Assembly: GCA_020056515.1 (NCBI GenBank)
Contig: JAGVHP010000038.1
Location: 1-15,030 of the forward strand
Direction: 5' to 3'
Origin: Candidatus Shapirobacteria bacterium
GTDB lineage: Bacteria > Patescibacteriota > Microgenomatia > UBA12405
DNA: 15,030 nt
Position 1 is the first letter of the stretch. Every line of letters starts with the position of its first letter. The notes under the pieces were generated by a model. It made no database searches, was not told the origin of the DNA, and saw only the letters and a list, made by a program, of their open reading frames with translations. Made by a program: the position numbers and the translations under genes. Of the stretch, positions 1-7,369 are shown in pieces.

Positions 1-1
1 G

Positions 2-901
2 GCCACCGCCCGTCGCTATTCAGTTGATAAAAATATTAGCGGTATCTACTACGAAGTCTGGAACGAGCCAGACCTCTTTGGTGGCTGGCACTACAGCGGT
101 TCAAATAACTACACCACCCTCTATCATCAAACTGCCCGGGCAATTGTTGACGGTGCCGGTAGGGCAAATTATAAAATCGGTGGCCCGGCCATTACTGCTT
201 ATTATGCCAATTGGATAAAATCCCTCTTCAAAAGTACTGCCGCCTCCGGTATTCGTCTCGACTTTATCTCCTGGCATAAATACAGCAAAAACCCGGCTGA
301 TTATTTAGCCGATTTTGACAACCTCAATAAAATTCTCTCCGATTACCCTCAATACTTCGACATTGAACGTCTAATTACTGAAGTCGGACCCAACCCCGAA
401 CCCGATTCCTGGTATGACGGCTCCCAAAGCGGCATTCACCTTATGGCTGTAGTTACCCAACTGGCCGGCAAAATTCATCGTATTTTCACCTTTGAACCGG
501 TTGACGGTCCCTCCCCTCGTTCCGACAAGTCCAGTGGGTGGGGATTATTAACCCACGACCAAAAACCCAAACCCCGCTACTTTGCTATTCCTTTTTTAAA
601 TGAATTAAAAGACGGTTCTCTTTTACCTAGCACTGGAGACGGCACTTGGGTAACTTCGATGTCCGCCAAAACCGGTTCCAAATATCAAACCCTAATCGTC
701 AATTACGATGCCCGCTCCACTCATTCTGAAACTTTTCCCTTAACCTTCAAAGGTTTAACCCCGGGTTCTTATACTGTTACCACCAAGAAATATTTAGGTA
801 AACCCACCTCCAAAAAAGTGACTATTTCTACTTCCTCCCTGACTGAAAATCTTTATTTGGAACCAAACACTGCCATCATTGTCGAAATTAGCCCAATTTA
901 A
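2..901 (+). CDS. Clan-A glycoside hydrolase, GH39-like, C-terminal part (5' truncated by window)
   Basis: The frame is open from base 2 to the TAA at 899-901 and gives 299 residues with no start in the window. The motif YYEVWNEPD (around residue 22, from base 50) is the clan-A acid/base strand ending in Asn-Glu-Pro. LITEVGP places the likely nucleophile Glu at residue 127, at the end of a second conserved strand. The last ~100 residues are Thr/Ser/Lys-rich and beta-like (FKGLTPGSYTVTTKKY), matching the C-terminal beta-sandwich of GH39 xylosidase/iduronidase-type enzymes. It probably cleaves a beta-linked glycan and is likely exported, but any signal peptide lies outside the window. GH39 is the best guess; GH5 or GH30-like enzymes share the same motifs. 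It converges on rseP and looks like the end of its own unit. Confidence 0.8.
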   Translation, partial: ATARRYSVDKNISGIYYEVWNEPDLFGGWHYSGSNNYTTLYHQTARAIVDGAGRANYKIGGPAITAYYANWIKSLFKSTAASGIRLDFISWHKYSKNPADYLADFDNLNKILSDYPQYFDIERLITEVGPNPEPDSWYDGSQSGIHLMAVVTQLAGKIHRIFTFEPVDGPSPRSDKSSGWGLLTHDQKPKPRYFAIPFLNELKDGSLLPSTGDGTWVTSMSAKTGSKYQTLIVNYDARSTHSETFPLTFKGLTPGSYTVTTKKYLGKPTSKKVTISTSSLTENLYLEPNTAIIVEISPI

Positions 902-909
902 ACCCACCC

Positions 910-973
910 TCTCGACTTCGTCGAGATACCTCCCTTGAAAAGGGAGGCTAAAGTCCCCCTTCCTCAAGGGGGA
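910..973. terminator. Three tandem perfect hairpins between convergent genes (bidirectional terminator or REP-like element)
   Basis: There are three adjacent inverted repeats. Stem 1 is 910-926 (TCTCGAC / GTCGAGA, loop TTC). Stem 2 is 929-947 (CCTCCCTT / AAGGGAGG, loop GAA). Stem 3 is 954-973 (TCCCCCTT / AAGGGGGA, loop CCTC). They sit between the hydrolase stop (901) and the rseP stop (993), so they can end transcription from either side. No long T tract follows on either strand, so they may instead be an extragenic palindromic repeat. Confidence 0.6.
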
Positions 974-992
974 TACCCACAGGGCAGGGGGT

Positions 993-2069
993 TTATTTTA
1001 CTATCAGTCGATAAACATCCCCAAAAGTTATCAGGGCAATAAGACCCAGCAGTATCATCATTCCTAGATTATTTACCATCAGTTCAAATTTTTGGTTGGC
1101 ACGTCTGCGGGAAATTAGCTCGTAAAACACAAAAATAATTCTGCCGCCATCTAATGCCGGAAAAGGCAATACGTTGACAATCGCCAAATTAACTGACACC
1201 ACTCCAAAAAAATGAACCACCGCCAAAATTCCCTGATTCATTCGAATACTACTAGTTGCCTGATACATCCCAATCGGTCCCGATACATCTTTAGGCACCT
1301 GACCTTTTAATAATCCGCCAACCATTTTAGTCACTCCGTCAAATATTATTTTGCCCCAAAAATAAGCTTCTTTAAATCCGGCTCCAATTCCCTTATAAAA
1401 TTCATACCATTTAATTTTCTTCATTTCCGTGTTGGATATAACTAAACCCAACAATCCCTGACCCTCCGGTGCTTTCTCCCGAACCGGTATCACAAACAAT
1501 TCTTTCTCACCTTTGCGGTCTACCACCATCTCTACTTTTCTTCCTTTAAATTTAGCCACTTCTTCTGTTAGTTCAGCTGCTTTTTTTAGTTCCCTCTCGC
1601 CTACCGATATCACCACATCCTCAATCTTTAGGCCTATAGCCTCTGCCGGGCTGTCTTTGGCTACTCCGATAATCCGGACCCGATCGGTATCCACCGGAAT
1701 TCCTAAAATGGTATAGACCACTGAAAAAATAGCAATAGCCAAAACCAAATTCATTAATACTCCTCCCAACACAATCAATCCTTTCTGCCGCGGATTTTTA
1801 TATTGAAATGAATATTTTTTATTCCCCCCTTGCCCTGCCGAAGCCTCCGGCGAAGGCGGGTCTTCTCCATACAATTTACAAAACCCACCAATCGGTAACC
1901 AATTAAAACTCCAAACAGTCCCCCACTTTTTTTTGGAAATTATTTTTGGCGGCAATCCTAACCCAAATTCCTCTACTTTTACCCCGGTTATTTTAGCCGC
2001 AAAAAAATGTCCAAATTCATGCACCAACACCAGTACCGATAAGGCAACGATAAAAATAAGGATATCCAT
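993..2069 (-). CDS. rseP: Site-2 intramembrane zinc metalloprotease RseP/RasP
   Basis: This is a multi-spanning membrane protease that cleaves transmembrane segments of anti-sigma factors and remnant signal peptides. It has HEFGH at residues 17-21 inside the first hydrophobic helix (two His ligands, catalytic Glu18), one PDZ domain (about residues 130-200, GVAKDSPAEAIGLKIEDVV), and NVLPFPALDGG at 299-309, where Asp307 is the third zinc ligand. Its 358 residues and single PDZ resemble the Gram-positive RasP form, not the two-PDZ E. coli form. I chose the ATG at 2069, one base after the frr stop, because it starts directly with the conserved membrane helix; an upstream ATG at 2114 adds 15 basic residues that overlap frr. 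GGAG lies in the end of frr. Residues 71-79 come from a palindromic insertion (see 1834-1860). Confidence 0.95.
   Translation of the reverse strand: MDILIFIVALSVLVLVHEFGHFFAAKITGVKVEEFGLGLPPKIISKKKWGTVWSFNWLPIGGFCKLYGEDPPSPEASAGQGGNKKYSFQYKNPRQKGLIVLGGVLMNLVLAIAIFSVVYTILGIPVDTDRVRIIGVAKDSPAEAIGLKIEDVVISVGERELKKAAELTEEVAKFKGRKVEMVVDRKGEKELFVIPVREKAPEGQGLLGLVISNTEMKKIKWYEFYKGIGAGFKEAYFWGKIIFDGVTKMVGGLLKGQVPKDVSGPIGMYQATSSIRMNQGILAVVHFFGVVSVNLAIVNVLPFPALDGGRIIFVFYELISRRRANQKFELMVNNLGMMILLGLIALITFGDVYRLIVK
1834..1860. repeat. 27-bp palindromic element in frame inside rseP
   Basis: The element has a symmetric hairpin layout: outer arms CCTGCC / GGCGGG (one T-G wobble), a GAA/GAA internal loop, inner arms GCC / GGC and loop TCC. 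It is GC-rich against AT-rich surroundings. At 27 bases it equals nine codons, and on the minus strand it encodes PPSPEASAG (residues 71-79), which lies between the first membrane region and the next conserved segment. Length, symmetry and composition suggest an inserted mobile palindrome tolerated in a loop. Confidence 0.6.
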
Positions 2070-2070
2070 A

Positions 2071-2622
2071 TTACGCCCTAATCTCCATCTCTTTCTTTTT
2101 CGCCAATTCCTCAAGTTTTGTCGTATACTGATCCGTTAATTTCTGCAACTCGGCCTCATCCCTCTTATATTCATCCTCCGAAATTTCCTTGTCATTTTTG
2201 GCATCGACCAATTTCCTCCGAAAATCCCCCCGGGCATCCCTAATCATCCCTCTCGCCCCCTCCAATTTTCTTCCCAGAAGTTTCACATATTCATCCCTCT
2301 GCTCTACCGTCATCATTGGTAAACTCATCCGGATTAATTCCCCATCCACCGCCGGTGTCATTCCGATATTGGCAGCGGCAATTTCATTACAGACCTCCCG
2401 AATTATTGACTGATCCCAAGGCTGAAAAGTAATGGTTCTGACATCCGGTATCATAATTGAACCAATCTCTTTTAACGTCATTTTTTGTCCGCCGTAAACC
2501 GTCACCACTACATTTTCAATCAATCCCGGTGTCGCTCTCCCAGTCCGAATTGAGCCGATATCATTTAAAAATAAGTCCGCAATCTTCCCCATCCGGGTGT
2601 TTACATCGTTTGTGTTTAACAT
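2071..2622 (-). CDS. frr: Ribosome recycling factor
   Basis: RRF splits the post-termination ribosome together with EF-G. The 183 residues match the usual ~185. Visible family signatures are IRTGRATPGLIENV near the N-terminus, a beta-rich middle with QPWDQSII, then TPAVDGELIRMSLPMMTVEQRDEYVKLL-type residues leading into the long helical arm with ARGDFRRKLVDAKN. No gaps or lost motifs are seen. It is followed after one base by rseP, so the two are translationally coupled. Upstream is the 82-residue orphan (stop at 2640). A likely own promoter (TGC-TAAAAT at 2637-2629) lies only six bases before the ATG, and no proper Shine-Dalgarno is seen, so a leaderless transcript is possible in addition to operon read-through. 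Confidence 0.97.
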   Translation of the reverse strand: MLNTNDVNTRMGKIADLFLNDIGSIRTGRATPGLIENVVVTVYGGQKMTLKEIGSIMIPDVRTITFQPWDQSIIREVCNEIAAANIGMTPAVDGELIRMSLPMMTVEQRDEYVKLLGRKLEGARGMIRDARGDFRRKLVDAKNDKEISEDEYKRDEAELQKLTDQYTTKLEELAKKKEMEIRA

Positions 2623-2628
2623 AAACCT

Positions 2629-2637
2629 ATTTTAGCA
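2629..2637 (-). promoter_or_regulatory. Extended -10 promoter directly before frr
   Basis: On the minus strand the sequence reads TGCTAAAAT, a TGn extended -10, with six bases (AGGTTT) to the frr ATG. Transcription would begin at or next to the start codon. The overlap with the end of the upstream gene is small. Confidence 0.5.
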
Positions 2638-2639
2638 AA

Positions 2640-2888
2640 TCAATTTACATCAGCCGGTCTCTGTTTTCTCCCTGAAACATTATCAGCCATAGAACCTGTA
2701 ATACTCACTCTCAATAAATCAATTCCGGTCTGTACGGATCTCCTTAAAATATCAGGTGGTAAAAATAAACCAAAATTAACCAAATTAACCTCTGTAATCA
2801 CCTCCACTACAGGGGGGCTTCCCAAATGCTCAAGAAAACGTACCACCCTCTCTGCTGACCTTTCTGACAATCCAGTCGAAGTAAACAT
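2640..2888 (-). CDS. Hypothetical 82-residue protein upstream of frr
   Basis: I do not recognise this protein. It has an amphipathic helical start (SERSAERVVRFLEHLG), a Val-rich stretch (VVEVITEVNLVNFG), a second helix-like stretch (PPDILRRSVQTGIDLLRVS) and a polar tail. No signal peptide, membrane segment, Cys pair or known motif is visible. It fills the gap between the radical SAM gene (72 bases away) and frr (17 bases away) on the same strand. Support for it being a real gene comes from a perfect TATAAT at 2901-2896, seven bases before its ATG, the same layout as other genes here, and from the tight fit between neighbours. The purine-rich spacer AAAGAAG could be a weak ribosome site. It occupies the place where pyrH would often be found, but it shows no UMP kinase motif. 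Confidence 0.5.
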   Translation of the reverse strand: MFTSTGLSERSAERVVRFLEHLGSPPVVEVITEVNLVNFGLFLPPDILRRSVQTGIDLLRVSITGSMADNVSGRKQRPADVN

Positions 2889-2895
2889 CTTCTTT

Positions 2896-2901
2896 ATTAT
2901 A
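2896..2901 (-). promoter_or_regulatory. -10 box TATAAT before the 82-residue orphan
   Basis: A perfect TATAAT on the minus strand ends seven bases before the ATG at 2888. No convincing -35 is seen; TTGGGA lies 19 bases upstream. It lies in the 71-base gap after the radical SAM gene, so the orphan-frr-rseP group may have its own start. Confidence 0.5.
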
Positions 2902-2959
2902 TCTCAAACCTCTGGATTCTTCCCAATCTGATATTCTCCCCAAACTTGACATTATCCGA

Positions 2960-3997
2960 TCACCTACACCAACAAATCAGATTACCCAAAATGGTTTGAT
3001 ATGCCTCACATGGTGTCCAACATTGGCTGCATTTTCCTTTTTTAATCTCATCAGTAAAACTCCTGTCTTTACCCAAAATCTTTAACAAAGAAAAATTGTT
3101 TTCTTTTAAATTTCCCAACTTCCGATTCCACATACTGCAAGGATATACATCCCCTTGAGGATCGACAAACACCGACAATTCACCTGACCGGCATCTGATT
3201 GGGGTTTTTCCCGTAAAAATATATTTTTCCGCCAACTTTTGATAATTACCTTCAATCATACCGACGGGATTCAACACCGGTCCCCTCTTTTTTAAATACC
3301 GATTCATTGTCTTCACCACCTTTCGTAAATCACCCGGTATTAAACCGATATTTCGATAATAATGTTCCGATTCGTGGGCAATATTAAAATGAAGATCTCT
3401 CCTCTCAAAACCAGGTATTCTTTGTTTTAGCAACTCATACAATTCCTCAATTTCGCCACAATTTTCCAGCGACAGCGTCATTCCCAAATAACAGTCAAAT
3501 CTTTTTGATCTTAATTTTCTAAGTTCTTCATAAGTCCTTACCGCCAACCCCCAGTCCCCCCTTACTCCCCTTAATCTGTCATTAGTTTCTGGTAAACCAT
3601 CCAGAGATATCGACACAATGAATTTAGGGAAGTTTAAGTCAATAATATTCTTCACTTCAGCTACAATCTTTTCCGTCAAAATTCCATTGGTGGGAAAGTG
3701 GATAAAATATATTTTCTTTTGGGTTTCTTTTATTATCTTAAAAATCTCCACCAGATCATCCCTTAAAAAAATCTCTCCGCCGGTAATGTCAATCCAGTTA
3801 AAGTAGCTGTTAGTCGAAAAAAATTTTCGGATCTTCTCTGTCGACATCTCTTCTTTTTTCTTTGTCTTCCAAATACCACATCTTAAACACTTGGAATTGC
3901 ATTTATCCGTTATTGATAAGGTTAATTTATAGGGTCTTCTTAAAGAAATAAAATTTGACTTAATTAGATTCCTGGCAAAATCAATATTGATACCCAT
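2960..3997 (-). CDS. Radical SAM protein with SPASM-type C-terminus
   Basis: The 345-residue protein has the CxxxCxxC cluster motif at Cys33, Cys37 and Cys40 (CNSKCLRCG) that binds the 4Fe-4S cluster for S-adenosylmethionine cleavage. ITGGEIFLR is the SAM-binding GGE motif, and SISLDGLPETNDRLRG is the strand typical of MoaA/PqqE-like enzymes. The C-terminus carries a SPASM-like auxiliary cluster region: a Cys before SGELSVFVDPQGDVYPC, then CSQCWTPC. SPASM enzymes usually modify peptides or proteins, and some act on sugars or lipids; the substrate here is unknown. It starts five bases after the stop of the GT-C glycosyltransferase with no Shine-Dalgarno, so translation is coupled to that gene. 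No small precursor-peptide gene is obvious next to it, except possibly the 82-residue orphan downstream. Confidence 0.88.
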   Translation of the reverse strand: MGINIDFARNLIKSNFISLRRPYKLTLSITDKCNSKCLRCGIWKTKKKEEMSTEKIRKFFSTNSYFNWIDITGGEIFLRDDLVEIFKIIKETQKKIYFIHFPTNGILTEKIVAEVKNIIDLNFPKFIVSISLDGLPETNDRLRGVRGDWGLAVRTYEELRKLRSKRFDCYLGMTLSLENCGEIEELYELLKQRIPGFERRDLHFNIAHESEHYYRNIGLIPGDLRKVVKTMNRYLKKRGPVLNPVGMIEGNYQKLAEKYIFTGKTPIRCRSGELSVFVDPQGDVYPCSMWNRKLGNLKENNFSLLKILGKDRSFTDEIKKGKCSQCWTPCEAYQTILGNLICWCR

Positions 3998-4002
3998 TTT
4001 AT

Positions 4003-5448
4003 TTATGGTGCACCAAACGATCTTATCAGTGCGGATTTTGTTAACAAATATATTCTAGCTTCGGCCAACATATTTCCATTTAACCCAAATGCGCTAAACA
4101 CTTTCAGTGGGGTTAGTTTCCACCCGGACACACCATAATTACAATTGTCACTCGATGTTCTTATCAACAATACCTGCTCGCTATCGGGAAGAATGTTGCC
4201 AACCTTAGAAAAATCCAATTTACATCCTTTATTGACATCAAAACTTATTATATTGTGCTCACCATTAATATATCCATAGCTCGTATCACTAAAATAATCT
4301 GCCCCCGGCCATTCAATCGCAATTGCATGTCCCGGATAGGTATCATCAATATATTGCCCCACCTCCTTAAAAATTTTACTACCCATACTTATACTTCGAT
4401 AATCTGACGAATCACCCAAATCTCTAAACGGTCCACCAAAATTTGACTGATACAAAGATATTGTCACCGATAAAACTGCACAAATTAAAATAAACTGGTA
4501 ATAATTTTTTTGAAAAAATATATCACAATAGTAAGCAAATACCAGGAAATATAAAGGGTAAACGGGTAGCACATACCTCACCATTGGGGATAATAACATG
4601 TACATCAAAACATCCAGTATCACCAAACACAAAATTCCCAATACCGTTTTATTCCTCTTTTTAGTTAATACACCCACCAAAACCAGCGAAGACACCAAAA
4701 ATAAAGATTTATCCCAAAAAACATTTCTTAAATATATATTCACATAGTCATACTGAAAAATATTGTTTATATCAAATAGGTTTGTGTTAAAAGGCCACAA
4801 ATACCATCCCAATACTGCCTTATTTATCATTAACCACAATCCAAATACCACCAAAGGTGACACCAACCCAAAAATTATTTTTTTTGAGTCATTATTTTTC
4901 TTATTATTTAATAATTCCACCACCATCAGCATTGGAAACAATATTATTGCCGGTTCCTTAGTCATCGCCAACATTATTCCGCTAAGTGTCAGTCGCCACC
5001 AATCTCTTTTGGCAAAATAATAAACTACCATCAACACAAACAAGGCCTGTGGTACCGGATCCATAAACAATGTACCCTGGACCACAAAAAGCGTAAAACA
5101 ACCTAAAGTTATCACTCCACCTAAAGCTACTTTTTCGTTAAACAGTATTTTTCCAACCAGATACAAATACCACAAAGTTAAAGAAGATAATAAAAACACA
5201 TACAATCTTCCCCAGATCATCGACTCTCCAAACAACTTTATCAATAACGCCGGAATCTCAAACATCATTGGTGGTTTATACCCCCAAAACTCCACAAAAG
5301 GATTTAGGTTATTTTGTGCAATGGTCCGTACACCTTCAAAATAGTTGGTTTCGTCATGGACAGGAGGTCTATTAACCAACGGTAGCATGGCAACAAAATT
5401 TATTACACAAATCACCAACACTAGTAACCTATATTTACCTTTTTTCAC
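4003..5448 (-). CDS. GT-C fold membrane glycosyltransferase, PMT/ArnT (GT39/GT83)-like
   Basis: This is a 481-residue integral membrane protein with about ten or more hydrophobic segments. The first extracytoplasmic loop after TM1 carries PPVHDETNY, the acidic DE motif of dolichyl/undecaprenyl-phosphate-sugar-dependent GT-C enzymes, followed by NPFVEFWGYKPPMMFEIPALLIKLFG, the typical next conserved loop. The C-terminal ~130 residues form a soluble outer domain (GHAIAIEWPGADYFSDTSYGYINGEHN). It most likely moves a sugar from a polyprenyl-phosphate carrier onto a lipid or protein outside the membrane. I chose the GTG at 5448 because it forms a 4-base GTGA overlap with the GT2 stop; a TTG at 5451 is the only other close start. 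The GT2 upstream could supply the polyprenyl-phosphate sugar. Confidence 0.85.
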   Translation of the reverse strand: MKKGKYRLLVLVICVINFVAMLPLVNRPPVHDETNYFEGVRTIAQNNLNPFVEFWGYKPPMMFEIPALLIKLFGESMIWGRLYVFLLSSLTLWYLYLVGKILFNEKVALGGVITLGCFTLFVVQGTLFMDPVPQALFVLMVVYYFAKRDWWRLTLSGIMLAMTKEPAIILFPMLMVVELLNNKKNNDSKKIIFGLVSPLVVFGLWLMINKAVLGWYLWPFNTNLFDINNIFQYDYVNIYLRNVFWDKSLFLVSSLVLVGVLTKKRNKTVLGILCLVILDVLMYMLLSPMVRYVLPVYPLYFLVFAYYCDIFFQKNYYQFILICAVLSVTISLYQSNFGGPFRDLGDSSDYRSISMGSKIFKEVGQYIDDTYPGHAIAIEWPGADYFSDTSYGYINGEHNIISFDVNKGCKLDFSKVGNILPDSEQVLLIRTSSDNCNYGVSGWKLTPLKVFSAFGLNGNMLAEARIYLLTKSALIRSFGAP

Positions 5449-6116
5449 CAAATATCCCTTATTAAACTAAATAAATATCTCCAAGTCTCGATATTAAGTT
5501 TAATCCGGGATCTCCCAAATTTTCTTTCGTACTCATGACTTGATATTTCACCTACCCGATAATGATTCTTCAGTACTTTCATCAACATCTCCTGTTCTAT
5601 GGCAAAAGAATTCTCTCTCAAACCCAGTTTTTTGGCGATACTTGATTTAATCGCCCTAAACCCGTTTTGCGAATCGGTTATATTGGATTTAAACCTCAGG
5701 TTAATCACCATGGTAATTATGCTGCTACCTATCAATCGAATAAATTTTTCCACACTCCCACTCAACTCGTCACTCCCCCCTCGTCCTCTCGAGGCAATAA
5801 CCAAGTCCGCTCTTCCTTTTTCTATTGGCTCTACCAATTTTTTGATATCCCTGGGTTCATGTGAACCGTCAGCATCCATAAAAATAGTTATCCCTTCATT
5901 ATCTGTCATCTCAATCGCCATTCTAATCGCTTCTCCCTTTCCCTTTCTGTGGTCAAAAACTACTTCTCCCCCGGCTGTTTTGGCCAATTTAACGGTCTTA
6001 TCGGTCGAATGACCATCAACCACAATTATTCGATCAACATATTTCTTTGATTTCTGAATCACACCCGCGATTGTCTTTTCTTCGTTCTTTGAACAGATTA
6101 CTAACGTCTTTTGCAT
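5445..6116 (-). CDS. GT2 family glycosyltransferase, polyprenyl-phosphate sugar synthase-like
   Basis: The 223-residue cytoplasmic GT-A enzyme resembles dolichol-phosphate mannose synthase. It starts with a nucleotide-sugar strand and a SKNEEKTIAGVI motif, then IIVVDGHSTDKT, and has a DAD metal motif at residues 81-83 (FMDADGSHEP). DSQNGFRAIK and a following EQEMLMK are acceptor-site features of the DPMS/GtrB group. No C-terminal membrane pair is present, so it is the short soluble form. It overlaps the next gene by four bases, which suggests a two-step pathway: GT2 charges polyprenyl phosphate and the GT-C enzyme uses it. It lies 32 bases after tsf; GGAG sits next to the tsf stop but is far from this ATG. 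A TAATAT six bases before the ATG could be a weak internal -10. Confidence 0.88.
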   Translation of the reverse strand: MQKTLVICSKNEEKTIAGVIQKSKKYVDRIIVVDGHSTDKTVKLAKTAGGEVVFDHRKGKGEAIRMAIEMTDNEGITIFMDADGSHEPRDIKKLVEPIEKGRADLVIASRGRGGSDELSGSVEKFIRLIGSSIITMVINLRFKSNITDSQNGFRAIKSSIAKKLGLRENSFAIEQEMLMKVLKNHYRVGEISSHEYERKFGRSRIKLNIETWRYLFSLIRDIW

Positions 6117-6148
6117 TCAACCATATTAACCTAACCATCTAACACTCC

Positions 6149-6607
6149 TCAAATCTCAAACCTCTCCATCCTACCTATTTTTATCTTCTCTCCGAATTTT
6201 GCGCTCAAAGCTATTACCAAATCTTTTATTTTTTGGGTTGGATCTTTAATATATTCCTGCTCCAATAATTTATCAGTACTTTCTGGCTCCATGGCCGTTA
6301 CCTGTAAACACAGGTCCTTTGCCAATTTTACAAACTCCTCATTTTTAGCCACAAAATCGGTCTCACACAGAAGCTCCACCATTACCCCAATTTTACCGGT
6401 ACTATGGGTATAACTTGCTACTATTCCCTGATGAGTTTCCTTTTCCGCTCTTTTTTTGGCCTTCTCGAAACCCTTTACTTTCAATATTTCTTTCGCTTTT
6501 TTCTCATCACCATCCGCCTCTTCCAGCGCCGCTTTAATCTCCATAATCCCCAACCCCATTTCCGCTCTTAACTTTTTTACTAGCTCAATTATTTTTTTGT
6601 TGTCCAT
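6149..6607 (-). CDS. tsf: Elongation factor Ts, short form
   Basis: EF-Ts is the guanine nucleotide exchange factor for EF-Tu. The N-terminal UBA-like helical domain (residues 1-55, KKLRAEMGLGIMEIKAALEEADGD) and the core motif TDFVAKNEEF are clear. The protein ends after one core subdomain at 152 residues, compared with ~280 in E. coli and ~196 in Thermus, so half of the usual core and the coiled coil are missing. No frameshift is visible and the C-terminus ends cleanly (KIGRMERFEI), so this looks like a natural minimal form. The ATG lies two bases after the rpsB stop, the conserved rpsB-tsf pairing. Confidence 0.96.
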   Translation of the reverse strand: MDNKKIIELVKKLRAEMGLGIMEIKAALEEADGDEKKAKEILKVKGFEKAKKRAEKETHQGIVASYTHSTGKIGVMVELLCETDFVAKNEEFVKLAKDLCLQVTAMEPESTDKLLEQEYIKDPTQKIKDLVIALSAKFGEKIKIGRMERFEI

Positions 6608-6609
6608 AT

Positions 6610-7362
6610 TTATTTTTGACTACCGGCTTTTAATGCTTTGCCAATTTCCTCCACTATCACCGTAATACTTTTAACATTGTCATCATTGGCTGGTATGGCC
6701 ACATCCACACCATTGGGATCTCCGTCAGTATCTACTATCGCCACTACTTTAATTCCTTTTTCCCGACACTCCTTAACTGCCGTCTTTTCAAATCCGGCAT
6801 CCACTACAAAGGCCACATCAAATAATTTTTCCAAAGTTGTCAGACCTCCGACCATTTTATTCAGGCGCCCTGTTTCTTTACGCAGCAGCGACAAATCTTT
6901 TTTGGAATATTCGGCAAATTTCCCTGCTTCTTTTCCACTATTGATGTCGTTTAACCGTTTTATGTTTTTTTTAATTTCCGACCAGTTACTCACCGTTCCT
7001 CCAAGCCACCTATCGGTAACAAAAGGCACTCCCGCCTCTCCGGCTACCCGCCTAACTACTTCCCGAGCCTGTCTTTTGGTCCCAATCAAAGCTACCGTTT
7101 GTCCGTTTTTCTTGGCCTGATAAATAAAATTAGCTGCTTCATCCAATTTAGCCAAAGTTTTCACTAAATCAATTATTTGAATCCCCTCTTTGGCCACATA
7201 AATAAACTCTTTGGCCTTAGGATTTGTTTTGGAAATTTTGTGCCCCAAATGACTTCCCGCTGCTAATAAATCTTTTAAACCCACACTCAGGTCATATTTC
7301 TTTTCCGTTTTAACCTTCACCTCAACTTTTTCTTCTTTTATTTCAGTTTTCTTTTTTGCCAT
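6610..7362 (-). CDS. rpsB: 30S ribosomal protein S2
   Basis: S2 is a late-binding small-subunit protein that helps recruit S1 and mRNA. The 250 residues include the family signatures LLAAGSHLGHK, an FIYVAKEGIQIIDL strand, ALIGTKRQ, TDRWLGGTVSNW and DAGFEKTAVKE/IPANDDN near the C-terminus. An extra ~22-residue Lys/Glu-rich N-terminal tail precedes the conserved core. A good Shine-Dalgarno (AAGGAG at 7375-7370) lies seven bases before the ATG, unlike most other genes here. The gene leads an operon with tsf, has its own extended -10 promoter (7449-7441), and has a ~75-base leader with a possible control hairpin. Confidence 0.97.
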   Translation of the reverse strand: MAKKKTEIKEEKVEVKVKTEKKYDLSVGLKDLLAAGSHLGHKISKTNPKAKEFIYVAKEGIQIIDLVKTLAKLDEAANFIYQAKKNGQTVALIGTKRQAREVVRRVAGEAGVPFVTDRWLGGTVSNWSEIKKNIKRLNDINSGKEAGKFAEYSKKDLSLLRKETGRLNKMVGGLTTLEKLFDVAFVVDAGFEKTAVKECREKGIKVVAIVDTDGDPNGVDVAIPANDDNVKSITVIVEEIGKALKAGSQK

Positions 7363-7369
7363 ATTTTTT

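Noticed and set aside
993..2114. rseP start at 2114
   Set aside because: It would add 15 Arg/Lys-rich residues overlapping frr; the ATG at 2069 sits one base after the frr stop and begins at the conserved helix.
5445..5451. UGA recoding as in SR1/Gracilibacteria
   Set aside because: TGA ends GT2 in a GTGA overlap and also ends tsf, the radical SAM gene and the 82-residue gene at the expected family lengths or positions.
5599..6012. 137-residue plus-strand open frame opposite the GT2 gene
   Set aside because: Shadow of the GT2 gene; low-complexity Leu/Ser/Pro composition and no start signals.
6638..7120. 160-residue plus-strand open frame opposite rpsB
   Set aside because: It is antisense to a clear ribosomal protein gene, has no ribosome site, and is Ser/Thr/Pro-rich as expected for a reverse-frame shadow.
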